Counted from the first letter of the stretch, positions 1-10,802 are shown. The stretch: 64,000 bases of DNA from CAVYXK01 sp963772445 (GCA_963772445.1 CAVYXK010000015.1:62001-126000), one strand, 5' to 3'. The notes: generated by a model not told the origin, from the sequence alone. A program made the numbers and translations.

Positions 1-714
1 CTTCGCACCTTCCTGTTTCAACTCTTCTGTCTGTTCGGCGAGTGGGACCGCGCGGTGACCCAGCTCACCGCTGCGGCCGAACTCGATCCGCTTGCCTTGC
101 CAATGGCGCAGACCTATCGCGCTGCGATCCGCTGCGAGATCCTGCGCGCCAAGGTGTTCGCCGGCGAGCGCACGCCGACGGTATTCGGTCAGCCGGAACC
201 CTGGATGTCGCTGCTGATCGAGGCCAACCGCGTGCTCGCCTCCGGCCGCGCCGAGGAAGCCGCCGGGCTGCGCGAGGCGGCATTCGAGCAGGCGCCGACC
301 GCCGGCGGCACGATCGACGGCGAAGCCTTCGAATGGCTTGCCGACGCCGACCCGCGCCTCGGGCCGATGCTGGAAGCCATGGTCGATGGCAAATACTACT
401 GGGTGCCGTTTCACCGCATCCGCACGCTCGATATCGAGGCGCCCGAGGACGTGCGCGACCAGGTCTGGATGCCGGCGCACTTTGTCTGGGAGAACGGCGG
501 CGAGTCGTTCGGCTTCGTGCCGACCCGCTATCCCGGCTCGCAATCGGCTGCAGATCCGGCACTCGTGCTGGCGCGCCGTACCGAATGGCAGGACCGGGGA
601 TCGGAGTGGTTCCTCGGCCTCGGCCAGCGCATGCTCGCCACCGACGCGGGCGAGCACGCGCTGATGGACGTCCGGCGGATCGCGATGGCCGAGCAGCCGG
701 CCGCCGTGGCCTGA
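1..714 (+). CDS. tagJ: T6SS accessory protein TagJ/ImpE (5' end outside window)
   Basis: The frame is open from base 1, so the N-terminus lies upstream. The visible part reads in frame through FLFQLFCLFGEWDRA, a pattern typical of the ImpE/TagJ family. Family members bind the ClpV ATPase and/or the sheath protein TssB and assist T6SS sheath recycling in the cytoplasm. The C-terminal half has the acidic and tryptophan-rich ImpE look (MPAHFVWENGGESFGF). It ends one base before tssE, as expected for a T6SS operon of the imp type. A GTG at 55 is an internal codon, not the true start. Family assignment is by recognition; the missing N-terminal part cannot be judged. Confidence 0.85.
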   Translation, partial: LRTFLFQLFCLFGEWDRAVTQLTAAAELDPLALPMAQTYRAAIRCEILRAKVFAGERTPTVFGQPEPWMSLLIEANRVLASGRAEEAAGLREAAFEQAPTAGGTIDGEAFEWLADADPRLGPMLEAMVDGKYYWVPFHRIRTLDIEAPEDVRDQVWMPAHFVWENGGESFGFVPTRYPGSQSAADPALVLARRTEWQDRGSEWFLGLGQRMLATDAGEHALMDVRRIAMAEQPAAVA

Positions 715-715
715 C

Positions 716-1225
716 ATGGCCGAGCCAACCGGCCGGGAGCGGCTGCAGCCCTCACTCTTGGATCGGTTGACCGACAATGCGTCCGATCAGCGGCGCGAGA
801 CCTTCGATCAGCAGACGCTGACGATGCAGCAGCTCCGCCAGGCTGTGCTGCGCGATCTCGCCTGGCTGCTCAATACCACCAACCTCGCGGCGACGGAGGA
901 TCTGTCCGCCGCACCGCTCGCTGCCAAGACCACGATCAACTACGGTGTTCCGGGCCTTGCCGGGATGGTCAGCTCCGCCGGTGAGCTCAATTCGCTGGAG
1001 ACCCGCATCGCCGACGCGATCCGCGCCTTCGAGCCCCGCATCCGTCCCGAGACTCTGAAGGTGCGCTTGCGCCATGGCTACGATGAAAGGCCGAACCCCG
1101 CCGTTGTGCTCGAGATCGAGGGTGAGCTGTGGGCTCATCCCGTGCCCGAGCAACTTTTCCTGGAAACTGCGATCGACCTGGAAACCCGCCTCGCGGTGGT
1201 TACAGATACCGGGATGCGCGGCTGA
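716..1225 (+). CDS. tssE: T6SS baseplate subunit TssE (gp25-like)
   Basis: A 169-residue protein of the gp25-like family, a wedge component of the T6SS baseplate that primes sheath assembly. It shows an N-terminal LQPSLLDRLTD, a central block with LNTTN and the INYGVPGLAG region, and a C-terminal ALEIEGELW-like strand (here VVLEIEGELW) usual for the family. It starts one base after tagJ and its TGA overlaps the ATG of tssF (TGATG at 1223-1227), so translation is probably coupled. The length is normal for TssE and I see no lesion. Confidence 0.9.
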   Translation: MAEPTGRERLQPSLLDRLTDNASDQRRETFDQQTLTMQQLRQAVLRDLAWLLNTTNLAATEDLSAAPLAAKTTINYGVPGLAGMVSSAGELNSLETRIADAIRAFEPRIRPETLKVRLRHGYDERPNPAVVLEIEGELWAHPVPEQLFLETAIDLETRLAVVTDTGMRG

Positions 1226-3102
1226 TGGACCCGCGGCTGCTTCGCATCTATGAATCCGAGCTCGCCTTCGTCCGCGACGTCGGCCAGGAATATGCCCGCG
1301 AATTCCCCAAGATCGCGGCGCGACTCAACCTGGCGAGCTTCGATGTCGTGGATCCCTATGTGGAGCGGCTGCTGGAAGGCTTCGCGCTGCTCGCTGCCCG
1401 CATCCAGCTTAAGCTCGAAGCGGAGTTCCCGACCTTTACGCAGTCTCTGCTGCAGATGGTCTATCCGCACTATCTCGCGCCGACCCCGTCGATGGCCGTG
1501 GTGCAGTTCCGCGCAGAACAGACCCTGCGCAGCATGTCGCAAGGCGTGGTGTTGCCGTCCGGTACCGAGCTGCGCAGCCTGCTCGGTACCGAGGACCAGA
1601 CGAATTGCGAGTTTCGCACCGCGCACCCGGTGCAGCTCCTGCCGATCGAGCTGACGGAGGTCGAATATATCGGCTCCTCGGCCGCGGTCGCGGCGCTTGG
1701 CCTGCCCGACCAGCGCGGCGTGAAGGCAGCCATCCGGTTGCGGGTGAAAGCGACCGGGGAAGCGCCGTTCGCCAAGCTTGCGCTCGAACGGCTGCCGTTG
1801 TTTCTCTCCGGACCAGATGGGGCGCGGGTACGGCTCTATGAACAACTGATCGCCAACGTCACTGCCGTCTTCGTCCGCCCGACGGAACGCCCGCTGCCCT
1901 GGCAGGAGCGGCTACCCGCCAGCACGGTGCGGGCGCTCGGCACCGAGCCGGAGGAAGCACTGCTGCCGCGTGCGGCGGAAACCTTCGACGGCTATCGGCT
2001 GCTGCAAGAATACTACGCCATGCCGGAGCGCTTCCTGTTCGTCGAGCTCGGCGGACTCGATCGCCCGGTCGCCCGCTGCGCCGGCAAGGAAATTGAGATC
2101 ATCATCCTGCTGAACCGCAGCGAGCCGGTTCTCGCCACGGGATTCGGGCCAGATCAGCTTTCGCTTTTCTGCACGCCGGCCATCAACCTGTTCCCGAAGC
2201 GCAGCGACCGCGTCAACCTGTCCGAGCGCGAGGTCGAGCACCATGTGGTGCCGGATCGGATGCGCCCGCTCGATTTCGAGGTCTTCGGCGTGACCGCGGT
2301 CGAGGGTTACGCGATGGATGGCGGAGCGCCGCAGCCGTTCCTGCCCTTTTACGCTGCCAACGATCTCAGTCGGAACCCGGAACACCGGTCGTACTACATC
2401 CTGCGCCGGGAGCCGCGGCAGCTCTCGTCGCGGGCACGTCAGCGCGGACCTCGCTCCAGCTACCTCGGGCACGAAGTGTTCATCTCGCTGGTCGATCCCG
2501 AGCAGGCCCCGTTCGGGCACAGCCTGCGTCAGCTCGGGCTCGACCTGCTCTGCACCAACCGCGATCTGCCGCTGTCGATGCCAGTGGGCAAGCAGCACAC
2601 CGACTTCACCATCGCGATCAGCGCGCCGGTCGCCTCGATCCGCTGCGTCGTCGGGCCGACGGCGCCCCGTCCATGCCGCAGCGACGGCGAGTATGCCTGG
2701 CGCTTCCTCAGTCATCTTGGCCTGAACTATTTGAGCCTGGTGGATACCGACGCGCTGCACGGGGCGGCGGCGCTGCGCGAGCTGTTGCGGCTTTATGTGC
2801 CATCCTCGACTGCCGTGGCCGCGCGGCAACTCGAAGGGCTGCTCTCCGTGGCCTGCCACCCGATCGTCCGCCGGCTGCCGGGGACCGGGCCAGTGGCCGC
2901 CGGACGCGGGCTGGAAGTCACGCTGACCATCGATGAGACACCGTTCGGCGGCGCCGGCGGCATCGTGCTGGCCACCGTGCTAGATCGTTTCATTGCTAAG
3001 TATGTCTCGATTAACGCGTTCACCGAGACGGTGCTGCGAAGCCCCGAACGCGGTGAGGTGATGCGATGGCCGATGCGGATCGGACAGCGGCCGGTACTCT
3101 AG
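1225..3102 (+). CDS. tssF: T6SS baseplate subunit TssF
   Basis: About 625 residues, starting MDPRLLRIYESELAFVRDVG at the ATG that overlaps the tssE stop. The open frame continues further upstream, but that part is antisense-free overlap with tssE and lacks family character, so 1225 is chosen. TssF (VasA/ImpG) forms the baseplate wedge with TssG, TssK and TssE in the cytoplasm. The start EFPKIAARLNL, the FTQSLLQMVYPHYLAP block and the ending FIAKYVSINAFTETVLRS are typical of the family. The 3' end overlaps tssG by 37 bases, a common arrangement for this pair. Confidence 0.92.
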   Translation: MDPRLLRIYESELAFVRDVGQEYAREFPKIAARLNLASFDVVDPYVERLLEGFALLAARIQLKLEAEFPTFTQSLLQMVYPHYLAPTPSMAVVQFRAEQTLRSMSQGVVLPSGTELRSLLGTEDQTNCEFRTAHPVQLLPIELTEVEYIGSSAAVAALGLPDQRGVKAAIRLRVKATGEAPFAKLALERLPLFLSGPDGARVRLYEQLIANVTAVFVRPTERPLPWQERLPASTVRALGTEPEEALLPRAAETFDGYRLLQEYYAMPERFLFVELGGLDRPVARCAGKEIEIIILLNRSEPVLATGFGPDQLSLFCTPAINLFPKRSDRVNLSEREVEHHVVPDRMRPLDFEVFGVTAVEGYAMDGGAPQPFLPFYAANDLSRNPEHRSYYILRREPRQLSSRARQRGPRSSYLGHEVFISLVDPEQAPFGHSLRQLGLDLLCTNRDLPLSMPVGKQHTDFTIAISAPVASIRCVVGPTAPRPCRSDGEYAWRFLSHLGLNYLSLVDTDALHGAAALRELLRLYVPSSTAVAARQLEGLLSVACHPIVRRLPGTGPVAAGRGLEVTLTIDETPFGGAGGIVLATVLDRFIAKYVSINAFTETVLRSPERGEVMRWPMRIGQRPVL

Positions 3103-4232
3103 AGCGCGAGCCTCCCGGGAGCGGACCCGGCGAACTGCTCGAGCAGATCGCCGATACGCACCGGGGCGAGCCGGCCGGGCACGCAGCCGACCTGCTGGTC
3201 AAACTTGCTGCCTCGCCCTGGCGATACGGCTTCTACCAGGCCATGCGCCGGATGGAGGCGCTGTACCGCGACCGGCCGCGCCTCGGGCGCAGCACGCGGC
3301 CAGCACAGGACCCGGTGCGGCTGGCGCAAGAACCGTCAGTGGAGTTCGCGCCGGCTACCCTGTCCGGTTGGGAACCGGCCGAGGACAACCGGCCGCCGCG
3401 GCTTCTGGTGCATTTCTTCGGCCTGTTCGGCCCCGACGGGGCGCTGCCGCTGCATCTGACCGAATATGCCCGCGACCGCCGGCGCAATCAGCGCGACCCT
3501 AGCTTCCAGCGCTTTGCCGACGTCTTCCACCACCGGGCGCTGTCGCTGTTCTATCGGGCCTGGGCCAATGCACGCCCGACGGTCAGTTTCGATCGTCCGG
3601 AAGAGGACCGGTTCGCGCTCTATCTGGGCGCGCTGATCGGGCTCGGCATGGACAGTCTGCGCGATCGCGACGCCATGCCGGATCTGACAAAGCTGCACTT
3701 TGCCGGCCATCTCGCGTGCCAGACCCGCCACGCCGAGGGGCTGGCCTCCATCCTCGCCGCCTTTTTCCGTATGCCGGTCCGGATCGAGAGCTTCATCGGC
3801 GCATGGCTGTCCTTGCCGCCGGGGGACCGCACCCGACTGGCCGACCGAACAGAGACCGTCACGCTGGGCAAAACGGCGCTGCTCGGCGCGTGCATCTGGA
3901 GCCGCCAGCACAAGTTCCGCGTCGTCTTCGGGCCGCTCTCGCTGGCCGAGTATCTGCGCCTGTTGCCAGGCGGGTCCAGCTTCCACCGGCTGATCCCGAT
4001 CGTGCGCAACTATGCCGGCGACACGCTGGTCTGGGACGTCAACCTTATTCTCAGGCGCGACGAGGTGCCGCCGACCCTGCTCGGCCAACAGGGACGGCTT
4101 GGCTGGACGACGTGGCTGATGCCGCGCCGGAAACCCGATGACGCGGCCGATCTCTTTCTGGATGCCAGCGCCGACAGCATGGCGCGGGCGATCGACGCCA
4201 ACCTGCCGCCCGCCAAGGAGACCGTTTCATGA
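3066..4232 (+). CDS. tssG: T6SS baseplate subunit TssG
   Basis: A 388-residue TssG (VasB/ImpH) protein, partner of TssF in the baseplate wedge. Recognisable stretches are the PWRYGFYQAMRRMEAL block, LLVHFFGLFGPDGALPLHLTEY, and the C-terminal FRVVFGPLSLAEYLRLLPGG and WDVNLILRRDEVP regions. It overlaps the end of tssF, and its TGA overlaps the ATG of tssH at 4229, so tssE-tssF-tssG-tssH read as one coupled operon. The frame is intact and of normal length. Confidence 0.92.
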   Translation: MADADRTAAGTLEREPPGSGPGELLEQIADTHRGEPAGHAADLLVKLAASPWRYGFYQAMRRMEALYRDRPRLGRSTRPAQDPVRLAQEPSVEFAPATLSGWEPAEDNRPPRLLVHFFGLFGPDGALPLHLTEYARDRRRNQRDPSFQRFADVFHHRALSLFYRAWANARPTVSFDRPEEDRFALYLGALIGLGMDSLRDRDAMPDLTKLHFAGHLACQTRHAEGLASILAAFFRMPVRIESFIGAWLSLPPGDRTRLADRTETVTLGKTALLGACIWSRQHKFRVVFGPLSLAEYLRLLPGGSSFHRLIPIVRNYAGDTLVWDVNLILRRDEVPPTLLGQQGRLGWTTWLMPRRKPDDAADLFLDASADSMARAIDANLPPAKETVS

Positions 4233-6914
4233 CGGAAATCAGCCGCGCCGCGCTGTTCGGCAAGCTCAACCCGATCGCCTACAAGGCGATCGAGGGCGCG
4301 ACGGTGTTCTGCAAGCTCCGTGGCAATCCGTATGTCGAGCTGGTGCATTGGATTCACCAGATCCTGCAAGCGCAAGACTTCTGACTTACATCGGATCGTT
4401 CGGCATTTCGAACTCGATCCGTCGAAGCTGGCAGCCGACGTGACCACGGCACTCGATCGACTGCCGCGCGGGGCCACCGCAATTTCAGACCTGTCGCCGC
4501 AGGTCGAGGAAGCGGTCGAGCGCGGCTGGGTGTTCGGCACGCTGATGTTCGGTGAATCCCAGGTCCGCACCGGGCATCTCGTGCTGGGAGCGCTGAAGAC
4601 CACCACCTTGCGCAACGCGCTCTATGCGATCAGCCGCCAGTTCGAGCGAGTGAAGGCGGAGGCGCTCGGCGACGAGTTCCCTCGCCTGCTCGGCACCTCG
4701 CCGGAAGCCGCACTCGCCGCCGCCGACGGCACGCGGGTCGGTGAGCCCGGCGAGGCCTCGGCCGCCTTGGCGCCCGCCGCGATGGGCAAGCAGGAGGCGC
4801 TGCAGAAGTTCTCGGTCGACCTGACCGAACGCGCCCGCAACGGCGAGATCGATCCGATCGTCGGTCGCGACGCGGAAATCCGCCAGGTGGTCGATGTGCT
4901 GATGCGCCGGCGCCAGAACAACCCGATCCTCACCGGCGAAGCCGGCGTCGGCAAGACCGCGGTGGTGGAGGGCTTCGCGCTGCGCATCGCTCAGGGCGAC
5001 GTGCCGCCGATGCTGGCCGATGTCAGCCTGCGCACGCTGGATGTCGGCCTGCTGCAGGCGGGCGCCAGCATGAAAGGCGAGTTCGAGCAGCGGCTGCGCC
5101 AGGTCATCGAGGAAGTGCAGTCCTCGCCGAAGCCGATCATCCTGTTCATCGATGAAGCCCACACGCTGATCGGTGCAGGCGGTGCGGCCGGTACAGGGGA
5201 TGCCGCGAACCTGCTGAAGCCGGCGCTGGCGCGCGGGACGCTGCGCACCATCGCCGCCACCACCTGGGCCGAGTACAAGAAATATTTCGAGAAGGACCCG
5301 GCGCTCACCCGCCGCTTCCAGGTCGTCCAGGTCGATGAGCCGTCCGAGGAGAAGGCGATCCTGATGATGCGTGGGATCGCCTCGCCGCTGGAGAAGCACC
5401 ACCGCGTGGTCATCCTCGACGAAGCGATCGAGGCCGCGGTGACACTGTCGCATCGCTACATCCCAGCACGCCAGTTGCCGGACAAGTCCGTCAGCCTGCT
5501 CGATACCGCCTCGGCGCGCGTTGCCATCAGCCAACACGCAGTGCCGCCGGAAGTGGAGGATTGCCGTCGGCGCATCCAAGCACTGGAAACCGAGCTGGAG
5601 ATCATCGGGCGCGAGACCGCGATCGGCATCGACGCGACCGCACGCGACGCATCCGCCCGCGCGGCGCTGGATGCCGAGACGGCACGGCTGGCCGAACTCG
5701 AGGAACGCTGGGCCGCCGAGAAGGCGCTGGTGGACAAGGTGCTGGCACTGCGTGCCGCACTGCGCGAGGGCGCCGCGCCGGTCGATGGCGCCGAGGCGCC
5801 CACCGAAGCGACCCCGCTCGCCGATCGCGGCGCCATGCTGGCCGAGCTTCGCAAATTGCAGGAGGAGCTGGCGGCGCATCAGGGCGAAACGCCGCTGATC
5901 CTGCCCAGCGTCGATGAGCAGGCGGTGGCCGCCGTGGTCGGCGACTGGACCGGTATCCCGGTCGGCCGAATGGTGAAGAACGAGGTGGCCGCCGTGCTGC
6001 ACCTTGCGGAGACGCTCGGCCAGCGCGTCATCGGCCAGGACCAGGGGCTGCGCATGATCGCCGCCCGCGTGCAGACCTCGCGCGCCGGACTGGACAATCC
6101 ATCGAAGCCAATCGGCGTATTCATGCTGTGCGGCCCGTCCGGCGTCGGCAAGACGGAGACTGCTTTGGCACTCGCCGAATCGCTCTATGGCGGCGAGCAG
6201 AACCTGATCACCATCAACATGAGCGAGTTCCAAGAGGCGCACACCGTCTCCACCCTGAAAGGCGCGCCGCCCGGCTATGTTGGCTACGGCGAAGGCGGCG
6301 TGCTGACCGAGGCGGTGCGCCGCAAGCCCTATTCCGTCGTATTGCTGGACGAGGTCGAAAAGGCCCATCCCGACGTGCACGAAATCTTCTTCCAGGTGTT
6401 CGACAAGGGAATGATGGAAGATGGCGAGGGCCGGCTGATCAACTTCAAGAACACGCTTATCCTGCTGACCTCCAATGTCGGCACCGACCTGATTATGTCG
6501 CTATGCCGAGATCCTGAGCTGATCCCCGAGCCTGACGAGGTCGCCAAGGCACTGCGCCAGCCGCTGCTGAAAGTGTTCCCGCCGGCGCTGCTCGGCCGGC
6601 TGATCGTGATCCCATATTACCCGCTAAGCGATGCGGTGATGGCCGACATCATCCGCCTCCAGCTCGGTCGCATCGCCCGGCGCATCACAGAGCGCCACAA
6701 GGTCCCGTTCACCTACGACGACGATGTGGTGAAACTGATCGCCAGCCGCTGCACGGAGCCCGAGAGCGGCGGGCGGATGATCGACGCGATCCTGACCAAC
6801 ACCATGCTGCCGGCAATCAGCGGCGCCTTCCTCGAACGCATGCTGGCAGGCAGCGAGGTCGCCCGCGTGCGTGTCGGCGCGGCTGGCTCGGAGTTCACCT
6901 ATTCGTTCGATTGA
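4229..6914 (+). pseudogene. tssH: T6SS sheath-recycling AAA+ ATPase TssH/ClpV, frameshifted near residue 51
   Basis: The protein begins MTEISRAALFGKLNPIAYKA at 4229 and keeps a good ClpV N-domain (ending HWIHQILQAQD) until a TGA at 4382-4384. The frame one base later continues the same domain (SDLHRIVRHFELD) and runs to 6914. It includes Walker A GEAGVGKT and Walker B ILFIDEAH of the first AAA+ module, a coiled-coil middle domain, and GPSGVGKT and VVLLDEVEK of the second module. One extra T at 4379-4380 explains the break exactly. ClpV disassembles contracted sheaths, so loss would impair repeated firing. The rest of the frame is clean over more than 840 codons, so a recent mutation or a sequencing error is likelier than old decay. 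Confidence 0.9.
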
Positions 6915-7169
6915 TCTCCAGGGAACGATTCCAGCCAAGTCAACCCTGCACAAGCAGCAATCCATTGCGGCAGCCGGGCGTTCGGTGCCTCTCTAAGTGC
7001 CTACTATTGCAGACATGGCGGTGGGGCCGGCAGTTTCGCCCATTCCCGGTGCACGTCCGTGTGCTCGCCGACTATCCCTGTCTTCGCGAAAGACCATCAT
7101 TGCATCGCAGTCAAACATTTGAGACAACGCCCGACCACCGCGTTTCACAAACCAGACAACGCAGCATTG
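6915..7169 (+). other. Intergenic region after the T6SS operon
   Basis: About 255 bases with no coding region I can support. The open frame leading into the next gene extends back to 7059 but has no family character there. No clear terminator hairpin with a T-run was seen after tssH. Confidence 0.5.
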
Positions 7170-7868
7170 ATGGATAGAGAGGCCCTCCAATGCACCGAGG
7201 TGCTGGACAGGCTCCACCGGTTTCTGACGCCGAAAACATATCTGGAGATCGGAACCCTGTCCGGAACCACACTGAAGCTGGCGCGGTGTGCGTCAATCGC
7301 AATCGATCCTAGTTTCTCGATGCTCGAGAAGGACATGCTGTCCGGCAAGCCGTCCTGTCTCTTCTTCCAGATGAAGAGCGACGATTTCTTCTCCCGCTAC
7401 AGTCCCTCCGTGCTGCTCGGGCGCCCGGTCGATATCGCCTTCCTCGACGGCATGCATTATGCTGAATTCCTGCTCCGAGATTTCATCAATATCGAACGCC
7501 ATGTCGCGCGCAATTCTCTCGTCATCCTGCACGACTGCATGCCCGGCTCTGTCGAAATGACGACGCGACACATCGAGCAGGGCGTCGCCTGGACGGGCGA
7601 TGTCTGGAAAGTCGCACCAGTCCTGAAAAAATACAGGCCGGATCTGCGGATTCACGCGCTCGAGGCACCGCCGACAGGACTCATCATCTGTACCAATCTC
7701 AATCCGAACTCGCGGATCCTCGAAGATAGATACTTTGCAGTTCTCGAGGAGTTTGCAATGTTGGATCTTGGCAAAGTAGGAATCTCAGGGCTACGGCAAC
7801 TCATCGGCGTGGTCGGGACTGATACGATAGCAAGCTATGAATCGCTCACCCAGCACTTCTGGCTCTAG
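7170..7868 (+). CDS. Class I SAM-dependent methyltransferase (Methyltransf_24-like)
   Basis: A 232-residue protein starting MDREALQCTEVLDRLHRF. The motif-I region YLEIGTLSGTTLKLA is a glycine-containing SAM-binding loop after a beta strand. An acidic residue follows at the strand-2 end (IAIDPSF), and VDIAFLDGMHYAEFLLRD with a later ILHDCMPG resembles the Methyltransf_24 group found in glycan and cephalosporin-hydroxylase-like contexts. The substrate is unknown. It sits directly before a GT61 glycosyltransferase and probably acts in the same surface-glycan pathway. The in-frame region upstream of 7170 does not resemble the family, so the ATG at 7170 is preferred. Confidence 0.75.
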   Translation: MDREALQCTEVLDRLHRFLTPKTYLEIGTLSGTTLKLARCASIAIDPSFSMLEKDMLSGKPSCLFFQMKSDDFFSRYSPSVLLGRPVDIAFLDGMHYAEFLLRDFINIERHVARNSLVILHDCMPGSVEMTTRHIEQGVAWTGDVWKVAPVLKKYRPDLRIHALEAPPTGLIICTNLNPNSRILEDRYFAVLEEFAMLDLGKVGISGLRQLIGVVGTDTIASYESLTQHFWL

Positions 7869-9045
7869 ACAATCGGGGCGCCAACCATTGCGTTTTGATC
7901 CCTGCCCTATAGATCGAATGACGGCGACAGCGGCCTCCCTGCTGCCACCGGCGGAAATCGAGGTGCCCGGCTGCCTCGTCTACACGAACATTCCCGACTT
8001 TGCCTGGGACTTCGGTTATTATCTGCTCCGTACCCTCTATCGGCCGCGGATCTGCAGCCTGCCCGCGGTCGAGCTGCGCAGGTTCCCGCCCGACGCGCGC
8101 CTTGCCGTCCCAAACGGCGAGGAGATGCTTCCGCTCTGCGACGGGCATGTTGCCGCCGAGCAGGTCCATCCCTCCTGGCCCGACGAGCAGGTTCAACGAG
8201 CGATTGCCGGCTGCCAGACGACTGATTTCATCGACGAAAGTGCCATCGTAATTGGCCGCTTCGGCATGCGCACCTGGGGCCACTGGCTCGGCGAGCTGGT
8301 GCCGAAGATCGTCTGCATGGAGGCAACGCAACCGGGTCGCTACAAATACCTTCTTCCAGACCTCCTCATCAGTGATCCGCTGCTAAGGCCGCAGCGCGAG
8401 TCACTCGAATTTTATGGAATAAAGCGGGACCGCCTGCTTCTTCTGCAGCCGGGGCGCAGCTACCGGTTCGGCGAACTCGCTGCGGTCACGCCGGTGTGGT
8501 CCGAGCACATGGTGCATCCAGCCGCAGCCGAGCTTCTGCGCAAGTGCAAGAACATACCGGCCGAAGGCTTCGATCGGCCCGACCGCATCGCGCTTCTGCG
8601 GCGAGAATCGAGCACCCGGAACCTCATCAACGTGGACGAGATCCAGTGGTTCCTGGGCTCGCATGGCTGGAGTATCATCGACATTGGAGAACTGTCGTTT
8701 GCCGAGCAGGTCGCCACGTTCCAGGGGGCATCAGCCGTCGTCTCGGTTCTGGGATCCGGCCTCGCCGGTTTGATGTATGCACCTCAAGACGTGAAGGTCC
8801 TCACGCTCGCCCCGGTCGGCTGGGCCGATGGATTCTTCTTCGCCATGATGCAAAACCGAAACGCCGCGCTCGCGGAAATCCGTGGCCTTAAATCGCCGGC
8901 CGATCCGCGTCCGGTCGCCACCTCGTGCTTTCATGTGAAAGTCGAAGATATCGAGCGCGGTCTGCGCGGGTTGGGCCTGCTGCCCCATCGATCCGGCCGG
9001 CCCCGCCAGATCGGATCAGTTCGCGATGCAGTCGGATCCTGGTAA
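7837..9045 (+). CDS. Glycosyltransferase family 61 protein (DUF563)
   Basis: A 402-residue protein with the GT61 features: an N-terminal segment ending near FGMRTWGHWLGELVPKI, then RIALLRRESSTRNLINVDEI, and the conserved tail GASAVVSVLGSGLAGLMYAP, where the family usually has a GAxLxxxxF-type loop. GT61 enzymes transfer sugars such as xylose or GlcNAc to polysaccharide or glycoprotein acceptors. The 7837 start overlaps the methyltransferase by 32 bases; an ATG at 7918 (MTATAASLL) is an equally possible start. The TAA stop overlaps the ATG of the next gene (TAATG at 9043-9047), so the two are translationally coupled. Confidence 0.8.
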   Translation: MNRSPSTSGSRQSGRQPLRFDPCPIDRMTATAASLLPPAEIEVPGCLVYTNIPDFAWDFGYYLLRTLYRPRICSLPAVELRRFPPDARLAVPNGEEMLPLCDGHVAAEQVHPSWPDEQVQRAIAGCQTTDFIDESAIVIGRFGMRTWGHWLGELVPKIVCMEATQPGRYKYLLPDLLISDPLLRPQRESLEFYGIKRDRLLLLQPGRSYRFGELAAVTPVWSEHMVHPAAAELLRKCKNIPAEGFDRPDRIALLRRESSTRNLINVDEIQWFLGSHGWSIIDIGELSFAEQVATFQGASAVVSVLGSGLAGLMYAPQDVKVLTLAPVGWADGFFFAMMQNRNAALAEIRGLKSPADPRPVATSCFHVKVEDIERGLRGLGLLPHRSGRPRQIGSVRDAVGSW

Positions 9046-10802
9046 TGGACGAGCGGGCGGGGATCTCCAGGCGAGTACTGGCAAGCAGGATTTTGGCCGG
9101 AGGCATTATGGCGGCGGCAGATGTTCCGTCTTCCAGCCGCGAACAGGCGCTTGCCGGGGCGGGGCGTGTGTTGGCCTTGCCCACCCTGATGCAGCCCGGC
9201 GGTCTCGCGAGTGTTGATGTGGACGAGCTGGCCTCGGCGCCATACACGATCGCTCTCGTCGACGGCTACTGGGCGCCCGGCGACGGAGGCGGTGGCATAT
9301 TGCAGTGGACCCCGGCAAGCACGGCGCCGCCGGACGGCTTCCTGGTTTTCTCCCCCTCCAGGCACCACTCCGGACCCGCCACAGGACGCTGGCTGCGCAT
9401 CGTCGATCCATCGCAGCTCACGTTCGAAATGGCGGGCGCCAAAGGCGATGGCCAAACCAACGATTTCCCTGCCTGCCAGCAATTGCTCGTGCACGCGGTG
9501 CAGCGGTTCCAAGTCTGCCGCGTTCGCCTGCAGCCAGGGCGGGCGTATCTGATGGACCACAACAACGGGGGCGCGCAGAGCTTCAACGTCAGGCTCTCTC
9601 ACCCCAATGCGGGTGCGTTGGTCATCCCGCCGCATTGTGTGGTGGAAGGGCCGGGCGGCGCGCTGGGCATGACGGCGCGCGGCGTCCCGGAGCTGCAAAA
9701 TGCCTCGCGCATCGTCCTGCACCCGCAGATGACCATCTTTCTCTCTTATTTCGCCGAGCTGGCCGACCTGCAGATCGTTCGCAAAACCATGGGCGGGCCG
9801 GTTGATAATTTCGAGCCCCGCGGTCCGGCCAGTCTCGAGCAGATGCAGGCGCAGCTCGATCTGTGGTTCTCCGAGGATGGGGAAAATCCCGCCGGGAACG
9901 GAGGCGTGCGCTCGATTGCCATCACCAATGGCGGTCCGGACACCAAGGTTCGTCGGGTGTTGGTGATGGGCTTCAACACAGCCTACCTCTCGGACGGATT
10001 CGGCAGGCCGGTGGTCAGCGAGCTCTATTTCGACACCGCCGGGACCGGCGTTGAAATCACGCGGTCTGCCGACGATGCGCTGGTCGAGGGCTGCTATTCC
10101 AACGCGTTCTGGTCGAGCAACATCGCGCCGACGAAGAATGCCAAGGGCGACCACGGCGCGCGCGCCGGCATTGGGTTCAACTTCCACGACAAGTGCGACG
10201 GCCGACGCTGCATCGACTGCAGCGCAATCGGCTGGGCCATCGGGTTCCGTCTGGCCAATGTCTGGGCCGTGTCAATTGTCAATCCCAATGCCGAGCCGGC
10301 TGGACAGCCCGCCGGTCGGGTGACCCGGGGCATTCTGACCAGGACAGTGTCTCGCACACGATGATCCTTAACCCGTTGATCGACGGATACACCTTCAAGG
10401 TCGACTTTCAGCACAAGCCGTTCTCGAGGACGACACCCACGGGGGTCGGCGGCCGCGCTGGCCTCGGTCAATATCCGACCGCGTCAGTCACCCTGGTCGG
10501 CGGCTCGTTGCAAGCCAATCCAACGGATACCGAAGGCAATCGCGCCATCCGCCTGGGGCCTTACAGCTCGGGCATGGCGACCGACGTCAACCTGGCGGGT
10601 TTTACCGGCGCGCCGGCAATTCTGGCGCAGGCACACGTCGGGATCTGGAAATTCATCGGCCTCAACCCCAGCGGCGGCGTCCGCCAGCCGATGTTCGAGT
10701 TCGCGACGCCCACAGATGCCCGGAACGTCCTGCGCTTCGCATGCGATGCGATCGACGGCAGCGCACCGGCGCAATGGACGATGTCAGGTCCGGTCGTGCT
10801 AA

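Noticed and set aside
4376..4390. Programmed +1 frameshifting in clpV
   Set aside because: The UGA C context is suggestive, but the slip codon is UUC rather than CUU and no SD-like stimulator precedes it; a simple extra T is enough.
4485..6380. Long minus-strand open frame opposite clpV
   Set aside because: GC-rich shadow; His/Arg/Gln-rich with no domain, while the plus strand has both AAA+ modules.
7059..9045. Methyltransferase and GT61 as T6SS cargo or effectors
   Set aside because: Both are ordinary biosynthetic families, lack effector adaptor domains and connect by overlap to the polysaccharide genes, not to the T6SS operon.
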